64,000 bases of DNA from Streptomyces bauhiniae. Its GTDB lineage: Bacteria > Actinomycetota > Actinomycetes > Streptomycetales > Streptomycetaceae. The stretch spans positions 558,001 to 622,000 of the forward strand of contig NZ_SRRT01000004.1 of the NCBI RefSeq assembly GCF_004784475.1, given 5' to 3'. This document shows positions 25,488 to 33,132 of this stretch, one piece after another. Numbering within the stretch: position 1 is the first letter of the stretch; each line of letters starts with the position of its first letter. The notes below the pieces were generated by a model. That model saw nothing but the letters and a program-made list of their open reading frames with translations, had not been told where the DNA came from and did no database searches. Both the position numbers and the translations under genes were made by a program.

Positions 25488-26756
25488 GTGACCCTCATGC
25501 GCGCTCACGAACTCGCCCCGGGCCGGCCCGAAGGGCGGCTGACCACCAAGGAGACCGCCGAATTCCTCGGCGTGAAGCCGGAGACGGTCTACGCCTACGT
25601 GAGCCGGGGCCTGCTCAGCAGCAGACGCGAGCCCGGCAGCCGCGCCAGCACCTTCGACGCCCAGGAGGTGACGGCCCTGGCCCAGCGCAACAGGCGGGAG
25701 GCGGCCACGACTTCGGCCTCCGGCGTCGACCTGTCCGTACGGACCGGCATCACGTTGATCGAGGAGGACCGGTACTACTTCCGTGGGGTGGATGCCACGG
25801 AGCTGGCCGCGCGCCACTCGTTCGAGGAGGTCGCGGAGTGGCTGTGGACCGGCCGGCTCGTCCCCGGCGCCTCCTTCACCGCGCCGGACTCAACCGTTGA
25901 CGCCGCCCGTCGCGCCGTCAACGCCCTGCCCGCGCACGCCTCCCCCACCGACCGGCTGCGCGCGGCGGCCATCGCCGCGTCAGCCGAGGACCCGCTGCGC
26001 TTCGACCTGTCCGAGGAGTCCGTACTCGGCGCGGCACGCGTGCTCATCCCCACGCTCGTCGGCGCCCTCCCCCCGGCCCGGCGCGACCACCCCGACGACG
26101 GCCCCCTGGCCCACCGCCTGTGGCACAGGCTGACCGGCCGCCCCGCCGACGACGCCTCGGTACGGGTGCTGGACACCGCGCTCGGTCTGCTCGCCGACCA
26201 CGACCTGGCCGCCTCCACCCTCGCCGTCCGGGTCGCCGCCTCGGCGCGCGCGCACGCATACGCGGCGGTGTCGGCCGGGCTCGGCGCCCTGGAAGGCCCA
26301 CTGCACGGCTCAGCCAGCGGGCTGGCCCACCGGCTGCTGCTCGAAGTCCTCGACCAGGGCAGCGCGGGCCCCGTGATCGCCGCCGAACTGCGGGCCGGCC
26401 GCCGCGTCCCCGGCCTGGGCCACCGGCTCTACCCCGGCGAGGACCCGCGCGCCCAGGCGCTGTTCGGGCTGCTGGAGCAGCTCCCGACCGCCGAACCCGC
26501 CCTGCTCGCCGCGCGCGACATCGTCGCCACCACGGCGCGGCACACCCCGCTGCACGCCAACGTGGACCTCGCCCTGGCAGTCTTCACGGCCTCCCACGGC
26601 ATGCCCGACACGGCGGGCGAGACCCTCTTCGCCGTGGCCAGAACGGCGGGCTGGATCGCGCACGCCCTGGAGGAGTACGGCGAACGCCCGCTGCGCATGC
26701 GCCCGAGCGGCCAGTACGTGGGCCCGCGACCCCCACGACCACTGCCCGAACCCTGA
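25488..26756 (+). CDS. citrate synthase-like protein with N-terminal MerR/excisionase-type HTH
   Basis: A 422-residue protein. Residues about 15-70 form a DNA-binding module, LTTKETAEFLGVKPETVYAYVSRGLLSS, typical of MerR or excisionase HTH. The rest is a citrate-synthase fold with GALEGPLHGSASG near 275, GLGHRLYPGEDPRAQ near 310 and HANVDLALAVFTASHG near 355, retaining the aspartate. The GTG at 25488 is preferred because GAGAGGG stands five bases upstream; an ATG three codons later is too far from it. The gene is divergent from another citrate-synthase homologue. The fusion could sense a CoA thioester or oxaloacetate and repress both genes; this is inference. Confidence 0.82.
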   Translation: MTLMRAHELAPGRPEGRLTTKETAEFLGVKPETVYAYVSRGLLSSRREPGSRASTFDAQEVTALAQRNRREAATTSASGVDLSVRTGITLIEEDRYYFRGVDATELAARHSFEEVAEWLWTGRLVPGASFTAPDSTVDAARRAVNALPAHASPTDRLRAAAIAASAEDPLRFDLSEESVLGAARVLIPTLVGALPPARRDHPDDGPLAHRLWHRLTGRPADDASVRVLDTALGLLADHDLAASTLAVRVAASARAHAYAAVSAGLGALEGPLHGSASGLAHRLLLEVLDQGSAGPVIAAELRAGRRVPGLGHRLYPGEDPRAQALFGLLEQLPTAEPALLAARDIVATTARHTPLHANVDLALAVFTASHGMPDTAGETLFAVARTAGWIAHALEEYGERPLRMRPSGQYVGPRPPRPLPEP

Positions 26757-26774
26757 GTCGTACCCACCCGCAAG

Positions 26775-26793
26775 TCAGGTTAGGCTCACCTGT
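26775..26793 (+). promoter_or_regulatory. iron box immediately before the sucrase/ferredoxin-like gene
   Basis: TCAGGTTAGGCTCACCTGT matches the 19-bp iron-box consensus TTAGGTTAGGCTCACCTAA at 16 of 19 positions. It ends one base before the GTG start. The transcript is therefore probably leaderless or very short-leadered, with DmdR/IdeR binding over the start site and repressing when iron is sufficient. Confidence 0.78.
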
Positions 26794-27735
26794 GTGAGTA
26801 GGTGTGCGACCGTCTCCCGGAACCTCGACGAGCCCGTTTCCGGTACGGCGGCCACGGCGACGACGTGGCTGCTGCTGGAACAGCCGGGCCCCTGGGGCGC
26901 GAAAGCGCTGACCGCGAGCCATCTGGACCCCGCGCTGGGCCGCGCCCTGGAGGCCGCCGCCAAGGACACCGGCGTACGGGTGGCGCTGATCAGACGCCCC
27001 GGCCGGCACGCGGACCCCGGCACACCGCCCGTACGGCAGGTGTATGTGGCCCACACAGTTCCGGGAAACGTGTGGCTGTACGGCACCACCACCCGCGACC
27101 CGCGCCACCTCCTCGGCCTGGACTTCGCCGCCCTGGGCGCGGGCGACCCCCGCTCCTTCGTGTCGGCGCTCGGCGGGCGCCCCCAGACCGGTGACCCGCT
27201 CGCGCTGGTGTGCACCAACGGCAAGCGCGACCGCTGCTGCGCCCTGCTGGGCCGCCCGCTGGCCGCCGAACTGACCGCGTCCGACGTGCCCGGCGTCTGG
27301 GAGGTCACTCATCTGGGTGGTCATCGCTTCGCCCCGACCGTGCTCGTGCTGCCGTACGGCTACGCGTACGCCCGCGCGGAGGCGCACACGGTCAAGGAGG
27401 CCCTGCACCGCGCGCAGGACGGGCAGGTGCTGCTGGATGACTGCCGCGGCCGCTCGGCCTGGGACCGCCCCGGCCAGGCCGCCGAGCTGGCCGTACGGAC
27501 GGCGACGGCCGAGTACGCGGCGGACGCGCTCCACGTCGTCCGCACCGAGGGCGCCGCGCCCCGCTGGGAGGTCACCATCGGCCATACGGACGGCCGGGGA
27601 TGGCGGGTGACCGTGGCCCAGACCGCCGCGCTGCCGCCGCGCCCGGAGAGCTGCGGGGTGGACGTCCTGGGCACCCCCGCGCGGATGGACGTCGTCGGCA
27701 TCAGGGCGCTGCACACGGCGGCCCTGGCGGGCTGA
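26794..27735 (+). CDS. sucrase/ferredoxin-like family protein
   Basis: A 313-residue member of the sucraseferredoxin-like family, whose C-terminal half has a thioredoxin-like [2Fe-2S] ferredoxin fold. CTNGKRDRCCALLGRPLAAEL near residue 142 holds clustered cysteines, followed by THLGGHRFAPTVLVLPYG near residue 169, both typical of the family. It probably carries electrons in the cytoplasm, and its iron box points to a role in iron acquisition such as siderophore-iron release (inference). The GTG start has no Shine-Dalgarno and abuts the iron box, consistent with leaderless expression. A possible coupling to the sensor kinase 49 bases downstream is weak. Confidence 0.82.
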   Translation: MSRCATVSRNLDEPVSGTAATATTWLLLEQPGPWGAKALTASHLDPALGRALEAAAKDTGVRVALIRRPGRHADPGTPPVRQVYVAHTVPGNVWLYGTTTRDPRHLLGLDFAALGAGDPRSFVSALGGRPQTGDPLALVCTNGKRDRCCALLGRPLAAELTASDVPGVWEVTHLGGHRFAPTVLVLPYGYAYARAEAHTVKEALHRAQDGQVLLDDCRGRSAWDRPGQAAELAVRTATAEYAADALHVVRTEGAAPRWEVTIGHTDGRGWRVTVAQTAALPPRPESCGVDVLGTPARMDVVGIRALHTAALAG

Positions 27736-27784
27736 CAAGGCGCCCGCCCTGGGAGGCACGCACGATCCCGCGTACCGTCTCGGC

Positions 27785-29449
27785 ATGCCTCCCACTCCCC
27801 CGGCCCGCCGTCCGCGACTCGGCCTGCCCCGGCGGGCGTTCGCGCAGGTCCTGCTCACCCAGGTGACGATCGCGGCCGGGGTCGCGGTCCTCGCGACCGG
27901 GCTCTTCCTGGCGCCGCTCAGCGGACAACTGGACCAGGAGGCGATGCGCCGCGCGCTGGTCATCGCGCAGACCACCGCCCAGGACCCGGCGATCGCCGAG
28001 GGCGTCCTGCGCACCCGGCCCACCCCCGACGGGCCGGTGCAGCGGGAGGCCGAGCGGATCAGACGGGCGACGCACGCCGAGTACATCGTGGTGATGGACG
28101 CGCGGGGGACGCGCTGGTCCCACCCGACCACCCGGGAGGTAGGCCGCCGCGTCTCCACCGACCCCAGCCGCGCCCTGTCCGGACGCCAGGTGATGGAGAT
28201 CGACCGGGGCACCCTCGGCCGCTCCGCGCGCGGCAAGGTGCCGCTGTACGACGCCGGGCACCGGATCGTCGGGGCGGTCTCGGTGGGCATCGCGTACGAC
28301 AGCGTGCGCGCTGGGCTGCTCGGCGCGATCCCCGGCCTGCTGGCGTACGCCGGGGGCGCGTTGGCGGTGGGCGCGCTGGCCGCCTGGCTGATCTCCCGGC
28401 GGGTGCACCGGCAGACCCGTGACCTGGCCTTCTCCGACATCTCGGCGCTGCTCGCGGAGCGCGAGGCGATGCTGCACGGCATCCGGGAGGGCGTGGTCGC
28501 ACTGGACCGCGGCGGCCGGATACGGCTGCTCAACGACGAGGCGGGCCGGTTGCTCGGCATCGGCGACGAGGCGGTCGGGCGCTCGCCCGACGAGGCGCTC
28601 GGCGCGGGCCGCACGACGGACGTACTGGCCGGCCGGGTGACCGGCACCGATCTGCTGACGGTGCGCGGGCGGCGCGTGCTGGTCGCCAACCGGATGCCCA
28701 CCGAGGACGGCGGCGCGGTGGCCACCCTGCGCGACCGCACCGAGCTGGAGCGCCTCGGCCGCGAACTCGACTCCACGCACGGCCTGATCGACGCCCTGCG
28801 CGCCCAGGACCACGAGCACGCCAACCGCATGCACACCCTGCTCGGGCTGCTGGAGCTGGAGATGTACGACGACGCGGCGGAGTTCATCGGGGAGCTGGTC
28901 GGAGAGCACCGGGCGACGGCCGAACAGGTCACGGAGCGGATCGAGGACCCGTTGCTGGCCGCGCTGCTGGTGGGCAAGGCGACCGTCGCCGCCGAGCGTG
29001 GGGTGGCCCTCAGGCTGTCCGAGGAGACCTGGCTGCCGGATCGGCTGATCGACCCGCGCGGCCTGGTCACGGTGCTGGGCAACCTCGTGGACAACGCGCT
29101 CGACGCGGTCGCGGGCACTCCGCACGCGCGCGTGGAGGCGGAGTTGCGCCCCGAGGGCCGCACCGTGGTGCTCCGGGTACGGGACACCGGTCCGGGCGTG
29201 CCCGAGGAGCAGCGGGAGTCGGTGTTCACGGAGGGCTGGTCCACCAAGGAGCCGCCCGCGCACGGCAAGCGCGGCATCGGCCTGTCGCTGGTGCGGCGCC
29301 TGGCCGAACGCCAGGGCGGCTCGGCCTCGGTGGGCGCGGCGGCGGGCGGCGGCGCGGAGTTCACGGTGGTGCTGCCGGACGCGCTGGGCGACCCGGTGCC
29401 CTCGGGCACGGAGGAGGCGCGGGGGCACCAGGCACCCCGCGCCCTTTGA
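27785..29449 (+). CDS. CitA/DcuS-type sensor histidine kinase
   Basis: A 554-residue membrane kinase. One TM helix spans about residues 20-43, an extracytoplasmic PDC sensor about 45-170, a second TM about 176-197, and a PAS domain about 215-320. The phosphoacceptor box AQDHEHANRMHTLLGLLEL places the histidine at 342. The HATPase has NLVDNALDAV near 436 and DTGPGV near 475. The family senses citrate, C4-dicarboxylates or similar acids outside the cell. Its natural partner, a CitB/DcuR-type regulator, lies 3 kb downstream, with an ABC transporter operon on the other strand between them. Confidence 0.9.
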   Translation: MPPTPPARRPRLGLPRRAFAQVLLTQVTIAAGVAVLATGLFLAPLSGQLDQEAMRRALVIAQTTAQDPAIAEGVLRTRPTPDGPVQREAERIRRATHAEYIVVMDARGTRWSHPTTREVGRRVSTDPSRALSGRQVMEIDRGTLGRSARGKVPLYDAGHRIVGAVSVGIAYDSVRAGLLGAIPGLLAYAGGALAVGALAAWLISRRVHRQTRDLAFSDISALLAEREAMLHGIREGVVALDRGGRIRLLNDEAGRLLGIGDEAVGRSPDEALGAGRTTDVLAGRVTGTDLLTVRGRRVLVANRMPTEDGGAVATLRDRTELERLGRELDSTHGLIDALRAQDHEHANRMHTLLGLLELEMYDDAAEFIGELVGEHRATAEQVTERIEDPLLAALLVGKATVAAERGVALRLSEETWLPDRLIDPRGLVTVLGNLVDNALDAVAGTPHARVEAELRPEGRTVVLRVRDTGPGVPEEQRESVFTEGWSTKEPPAHGKRGIGLSLVRRLAERQGGSASVGAAAGGGAEFTVVLPDALGDPVPSGTEEARGHQAPRAL

Positions 29450-29467
29450 GCGGCTCCTCGCAAGCGG

Positions 29468-30517
29468 CTACTTGGCGGCCTTCTCCGCGAACTCGGTGGT
29501 GTACGTCTTGTCGAGGTCGACGTCGGCGTTCTTGATGTTGGGACTGAATGCCTTGAGCACCTTCTCAACGGTCTCCGGTCCCCGCGCCGGCATGATGCCG
29601 TCCTTGGTGAACATCGGCAGAGTGCTCTTGATGGCGGCCGCGTAGAGCTTCTCGTCGCCCTGGGAGTAGTCGGACGGCATCTTGGCCGCGATCTCGTCGG
29701 CGCTGTGGGTGGACATCCACGTGAGCGTCTTGACGAACGCGTTGACGAGCTTCTGGACGGTGTCCTTGTGACCGTTGACCCAGTCCGTGTTCATGTACAG
29801 GCTTGACGAGGGGTACGGTCCGCCGAGCGCCTCCTGCGAACCCTCGGGCGTACGCATGTCGATCAACACACGGCCGGCCTTCTTGGCCAGGATCGTGGCG
29901 ACGGTCGGGTCGGTGGTCATGCCCGCGTCGATGGAGCCCTTCTGCAGCGCCGCGATGAACGTCGGCCCGGCTCCCACGGCGACCGGGCTGAACTGGTTCA
30001 CCTGGACGCCGTGCTTGACCGCGAGGTACTTGGTGAGGAAGTCGGTCGACGAACCGAGCCCGGTCACACCGAGCTTGCGGCCCTTGAAGTCGCCGGGCGA
30101 GTGGATGTCGCCGGTCTTCTTCGCGGACACCACCTCCACCTCGCCGGGGGCGTGCGAGAACTGCACGACGGACTCGACCGACTTGCCCTTCACCTGGAGG
30201 TCGAGGGTGTGGTCGTAGAAGCCGACGGCGCCCTGGACCTGGCCGGAGACGAGCGCGGTCTCCGCCTGGGCCCCGGCGGGCTCGGTCAGCAGCTCCACGT
30301 TGAGGCCCTCGGCGTCGAAGTAGCCGAGCCGCTGGGTGAGCATCGCGGGCAGGTAGATGACCTTGTCGAGACCACCGACCATGATCTTGACCTTGGTGCC
30401 CTTGCCACCGCCCCCGGAACCGCCATGGCTGGCCACCTCGTTGGCGCAGGCGGTGAGCGAGGTGAGGGAAAGCAGACAGGCGGTGGTGAGCGAGGCGATT
30501 CTGGTGCGCTTGCGCAT
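29468..30517 (-). CDS. ABC transporter substrate-binding lipoprotein (NMT1/SsuA-like)
   Basis: A 349-residue binding protein. The lipobox LTAC puts the lipidated cysteine at residue 24, after a short positively charged signal, so it is anchored outside the membrane. The mature part is an NMT1/THI5/SsuA fold, as in VKIMVGGLDKVIYLPAMLT and GYFDAEGLNVELL near residues 42-80. Such proteins bind sulfonates, nitrate, taurine or pyrimidine precursors. It is the distal gene of the ATPase-permease-binding-protein operon, 60 bases from the permease. The flanking CitA/B-type system probably senses or controls uptake. Ligand unknown. Confidence 0.88.
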   Translation of the reverse strand: MRKRTRIASLTTACLLSLTSLTACANEVASHGGSGGGGKGTKVKIMVGGLDKVIYLPAMLTQRLGYFDAEGLNVELLTEPAGAQAETALVSGQVQGAVGFYDHTLDLQVKGKSVESVVQFSHAPGEVEVVSAKKTGDIHSPGDFKGRKLGVTGLGSSTDFLTKYLAVKHGVQVNQFSPVAVGAGPTFIAALQKGSIDAGMTTDPTVATILAKKAGRVLIDMRTPEGSQEALGGPYPSSSLYMNTDWVNGHKDTVQKLVNAFVKTLTWMSTHSADEIAAKMPSDYSQGDEKLYAAAIKSTLPMFTKDGIMPARGPETVEKVLKAFSPNIKNADVDLDKTYTTEFAEKAAK

Positions 30518-30577
30518 GACGAGTCACGTCCTTGGGACTGTGCGGGGTGCGGGGAGTACGGCGCGCGGAACGGCGGT

Positions 30578-31447
30578 TCAGTGCCCGGAGTCGGAGGACT
30601 TCCAGCGGAAGACGCGGCGCTCGGCGAAGGTCAGCAGCCCCTCGGCGAGGAGCGCCACGACCGCGAGGATCACCATCGCGGCGTACACACCGGCGGAGTT
30701 GAGGGTGCCCTGCGACTGCGCGACGAGCAGCCCGATGCCCCGGGTGGCACCGATGTACTCACCCACGATGGCGCCGATGAGCGCGAAGCCGAAGCTGACG
30801 TGCAGGCTGGTGAAGATCCAGGAGGTGGCCGAGGGGATGACCACCTGGAGGGTGACCTGCCGGTCGGTGGCGCCCAGGATGCGGGCGTTGGCGACCAGGT
30901 CGCGGTTGACCTCGCGTGCGCCCTGGAAGGCGTTGAAGAACACCGGGAAGAACACGAGGACCACGGCCGAGGCGACCTTGGAGGCGGGGCCGAGGCCGAA
31001 CCAGATCAGGAAGATCGGGGCGAGCACGATCCTCGGGATGGAGTTCAGCACCTTGATGTAGGGGCCGAACAGGTCGGCGAGGAAGGCGACCCGGCCGAGC
31101 GCGATACCGAGGACGACACCGGCGACAACGCCGATGACCCAGCCCAGCAGCGCCTCGTACAGCGTGTACCAGATCTGTTCGCCCAGGGAGCCGAGCGCGG
31201 TGCCGTGCAGCACCCAGGAGGTGATCTGGTCCCAGATCTCCGACGGCATCGAGAAGTTGAACGGGTCGATGACCTCGGCGCGGGACAGGCCCTCCCACAG
31301 GCCGAGCACGCCGATCAGCAGCAGTACGCGGGCCACCACCACGATCACCCGGCGCCTGCGGGCGGCCTGCGCCCGCGAACGGGACGGGGCCGGGGTCTGC
31401 GGCTTGACGGGGTCGGCGAGCGGCGGGGTCACGGTCTCAGGCGACAT
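30578..31447 (-). CDS. ABC transporter permease (SsuC/TauC/NrtB-like)
   Basis: A 289-residue permease with about six membrane helices after a basic N terminus. NARILGATDRQVTLQVVIPSA near residue 190 is the EAA-type loop that contacts the ATPase. ATG at 31447 is preferred because GAGGTG precedes it; the start lies inside the ATPase gene, an 11-base overlap suggesting coupling. It is the pore of the nitrate/sulfonate/taurine-type importer. Upstream in-frame codons belong to the ATPase tail. Confidence 0.88.
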   Translation of the reverse strand: MSPETVTPPLADPVKPQTPAPSRSRAQAARRRRVIVVVARVLLLIGVLGLWEGLSRAEVIDPFNFSMPSEIWDQITSWVLHGTALGSLGEQIWYTLYEALLGWVIGVVAGVVLGIALGRVAFLADLFGPYIKVLNSIPRIVLAPIFLIWFGLGPASKVASAVVLVFFPVFFNAFQGAREVNRDLVANARILGATDRQVTLQVVIPSATSWIFTSLHVSFGFALIGAIVGEYIGATRGIGLLVAQSQGTLNSAGVYAAMVILAVVALLAEGLLTFAERRVFRWKSSDSGH

Positions 31448-32252
31448 CGGCGGCACCTCGCTCACGGGTGATGCGGACCTCTTCACCGAGGGACTCCCAG
31501 ATCTCGCGGTAGATCTCGATGAACTTGGGCTCCAGCCGGATCGACTCGACCTTGCGCGGCCGGGGCAGGTCGATGGTGAACACCTGCTTGACCGTCGCGG
31601 GCCCGGCGGTCATCACGACGACCTTGTCGGCCAGCGCGATCGACTCCTCCAGGTCGTGGGTGACGAACACGACGGAGGCGCCGGTGCCCTCCCACAGCTC
31701 CAGCAGCTCGTCCGACATCAGGGCGCGCGTCTGCACGTCGAGCGCGGAGAACGGCTCGTCCATCAGCAGGATCTCGGGGTCGTTGACGAAGGTCGCGGCG
31801 AGGGCGACGCGCTTGCGCTGGCCGCCGGAGAGCTGGTGCGGATACCGGTCCTCGAATGCGGCGAGCCCCACGCGGGCCAGCCACTCGCGGGCTTTCTGCT
31901 TGGCCTCCGCCTTGGGCACGCCCCGGAAGCGGGGGCCGGCCATCACATTGGACAGCACCGTGCGCCAGGGGAAGGTGGCGTCCTGCTGGAAGACGAAGCC
32001 GACCCGGTCGCCGACGCCGTCGACCGGCTGCCCGGCCACCAGCACGTCGCCCTCGGAAGGCTCCTCCAGCCCGCTGACCAGGGTCAGCGTGGTGGACTTG
32101 CCGCAACCGGTCGGCCCGACGACGGCGACGAACTCGCCACGCTCCACGGTGAGGTCCAGGCCGCGCACCGCGGTGTGCGGATCGCCGGAAGGGGTTCTGA
32201 AGATCTTGCTCGCGCCCCTCAGCTCGATGGCGGGGCTGGTGTCTGCGCTCAT
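31437..32252 (-). CDS. ABC transporter ATPase (SsuB/TauB/NrtD-like)
   Basis: A 271-residue ATPase. Walker A GPTGCGKST is near residue 47, the signature LSGGQRKRVALA near 148 and Walker B ILLMDEPFSALD near 168. It powers the importer with the downstream permease and binding protein. The ATG at 32252 starts MSADTSPAIELRG; no strong RBS is seen. The gene is the first of the operon and diverges from the CitB-type regulator, across a repeat array in the promoter region. Confidence 0.9.
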   Translation of the reverse strand: MSADTSPAIELRGASKIFRTPSGDPHTAVRGLDLTVERGEFVAVVGPTGCGKSTTLTLVSGLEEPSEGDVLVAGQPVDGVGDRVGFVFQQDATFPWRTVLSNVMAGPRFRGVPKAEAKQKAREWLARVGLAAFEDRYPHQLSGGQRKRVALAATFVNDPEILLMDEPFSALDVQTRALMSDELLELWEGTGASVVFVTHDLEESIALADKVVVMTAGPATVKQVFTIDLPRPRKVESIRLEPKFIEIYREIWESLGEEVRITRERGAADVA

Positions 32253-32292
32253 GCACCGGGACGGTAGGGGCGGCGCCACTCCGGCAGCAGTC

Positions 32293-32348
32293 TTGTGCGC
32301 GCAACCCCTTCTTTTGCTCGCAAGAACCTGTTGTGCTCGTTTTGCTCA
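32293..32348. repeat. tandem 9-mer array, probable response-regulator binding sites
   Basis: Four 9-mers, TTGTGCGCG (32293), TTTTGCTCG (32312), TTGTGCTCG (32331) and TTTTGCTCA (32340), follow TTKTGCKCR. The first three are spaced exactly 19 bases apart, near two helical turns, and the fourth follows after 9. They lie between the divergent ATPase and regulator genes. This fits a cooperative binding site for the adjacent CitB/DcuR-type regulator. The binder is inferred. Confidence 0.6.
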
Positions 32349-32410
32349 CGCTACAACTGCGGAGCCGAAACACGGGCTTAACGCTCGCCGGCCTTAAGGG
32401 AGAGGCCCCG

Positions 32411-33103
32411 ATGATTGACGTGCTGGTCGTGGACGACGATTTCCGTGTCGCCGAGATCAACGCCAGGTACGTGGGCAAGGTTCCCGGCTTCCGGGTGGCC
32501 GCCCGCGCCCACAGTGCCGCCCAGGCGCTAGCCGCCGTCGAACGCGGCGGCGTCGACCTGGTGCTGCTCGACCACTATCTGCCGGACCGCACCGGCCTCG
32601 AACTCGTCCACCTCATGCGCCAGCACGGCCACGGCACCGACGTCATCATGATCACGGCGGCCAGCGATGTGACGACCGTCCAGCAGGCGATGCGGCTCGG
32701 CGCGCTGCACTACCTGGTGAAGCCCTTCACTTTCAACGCACTGCGCGGCCGCCTGGATTCCTACGCCGCCCTGCGCCGCACCGTCGACCGGGTGGGCGGA
32801 CGCGGAGTGACAGGCCAGGAACAGGTCGACCGCATCTTCGGCGCCCTGCGCACGGCCCCCGCCCCCTCGGCCCCGGGACTCCCGAGCGGCCACACGGAGC
32901 CGACCTCGGACCTGATCTGCGGAGTCCTGCACGGCGCGGAACAGCCCTTGTCGGCGCACGAGGTGGCGTCCCGCACCGGGCTGAGCCGCTCCACCGCCCA
33001 GCGCTACCTCCGTCACCTGGAGCAGGCGGGCCGCCTACGGCTGTCCCTCAGATACGGGGACACCGGGCGGCCCGAGCACCGGTACGCCTGGGTGGCGCCA
33101 TAA
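32411..33103 (+). CDS. CitB/DcuR-type response regulator
   Basis: A 230-residue regulator. The receiver domain (1-120) has acidic D8-D10 and phosphoacceptor D54 in LVLLDHYLPD, with K near residue 106 in LVKPFTF. The C-terminal DNA-binding domain (about 165-230) has the HTH LSAHEVASRTGLSRSTAQRYLRHLE. AGGGAGAGGCCCCG precedes the ATG. It is cognate to the CitA-type kinase 3 kb upstream, separated from it by a transporter operon on the opposite strand. It likely activates that operon through the tandem 9-mers in its own promoter region. Confidence 0.9.
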   Translation: MIDVLVVDDDFRVAEINARYVGKVPGFRVAARAHSAAQALAAVERGGVDLVLLDHYLPDRTGLELVHLMRQHGHGTDVIMITAASDVTTVQQAMRLGALHYLVKPFTFNALRGRLDSYAALRRTVDRVGGRGVTGQEQVDRIFGALRTAPAPSAPGLPSGHTEPTSDLICGVLHGAEQPLSAHEVASRTGLSRSTAQRYLRHLEQAGRLRLSLRYGDTGRPEHRYAWVAP

Positions 33104-33132
33104 CGCTGTGACGCCGCCCAGGCCCGGTGTTC

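Noticed and set aside
26584..29568. 994-residue minus-strand frame rich in Ser/Arg
   Set aside because: Antisense to citrate synthase, ferredoxin-like and kinase genes; no RBS, no recognisable domain.
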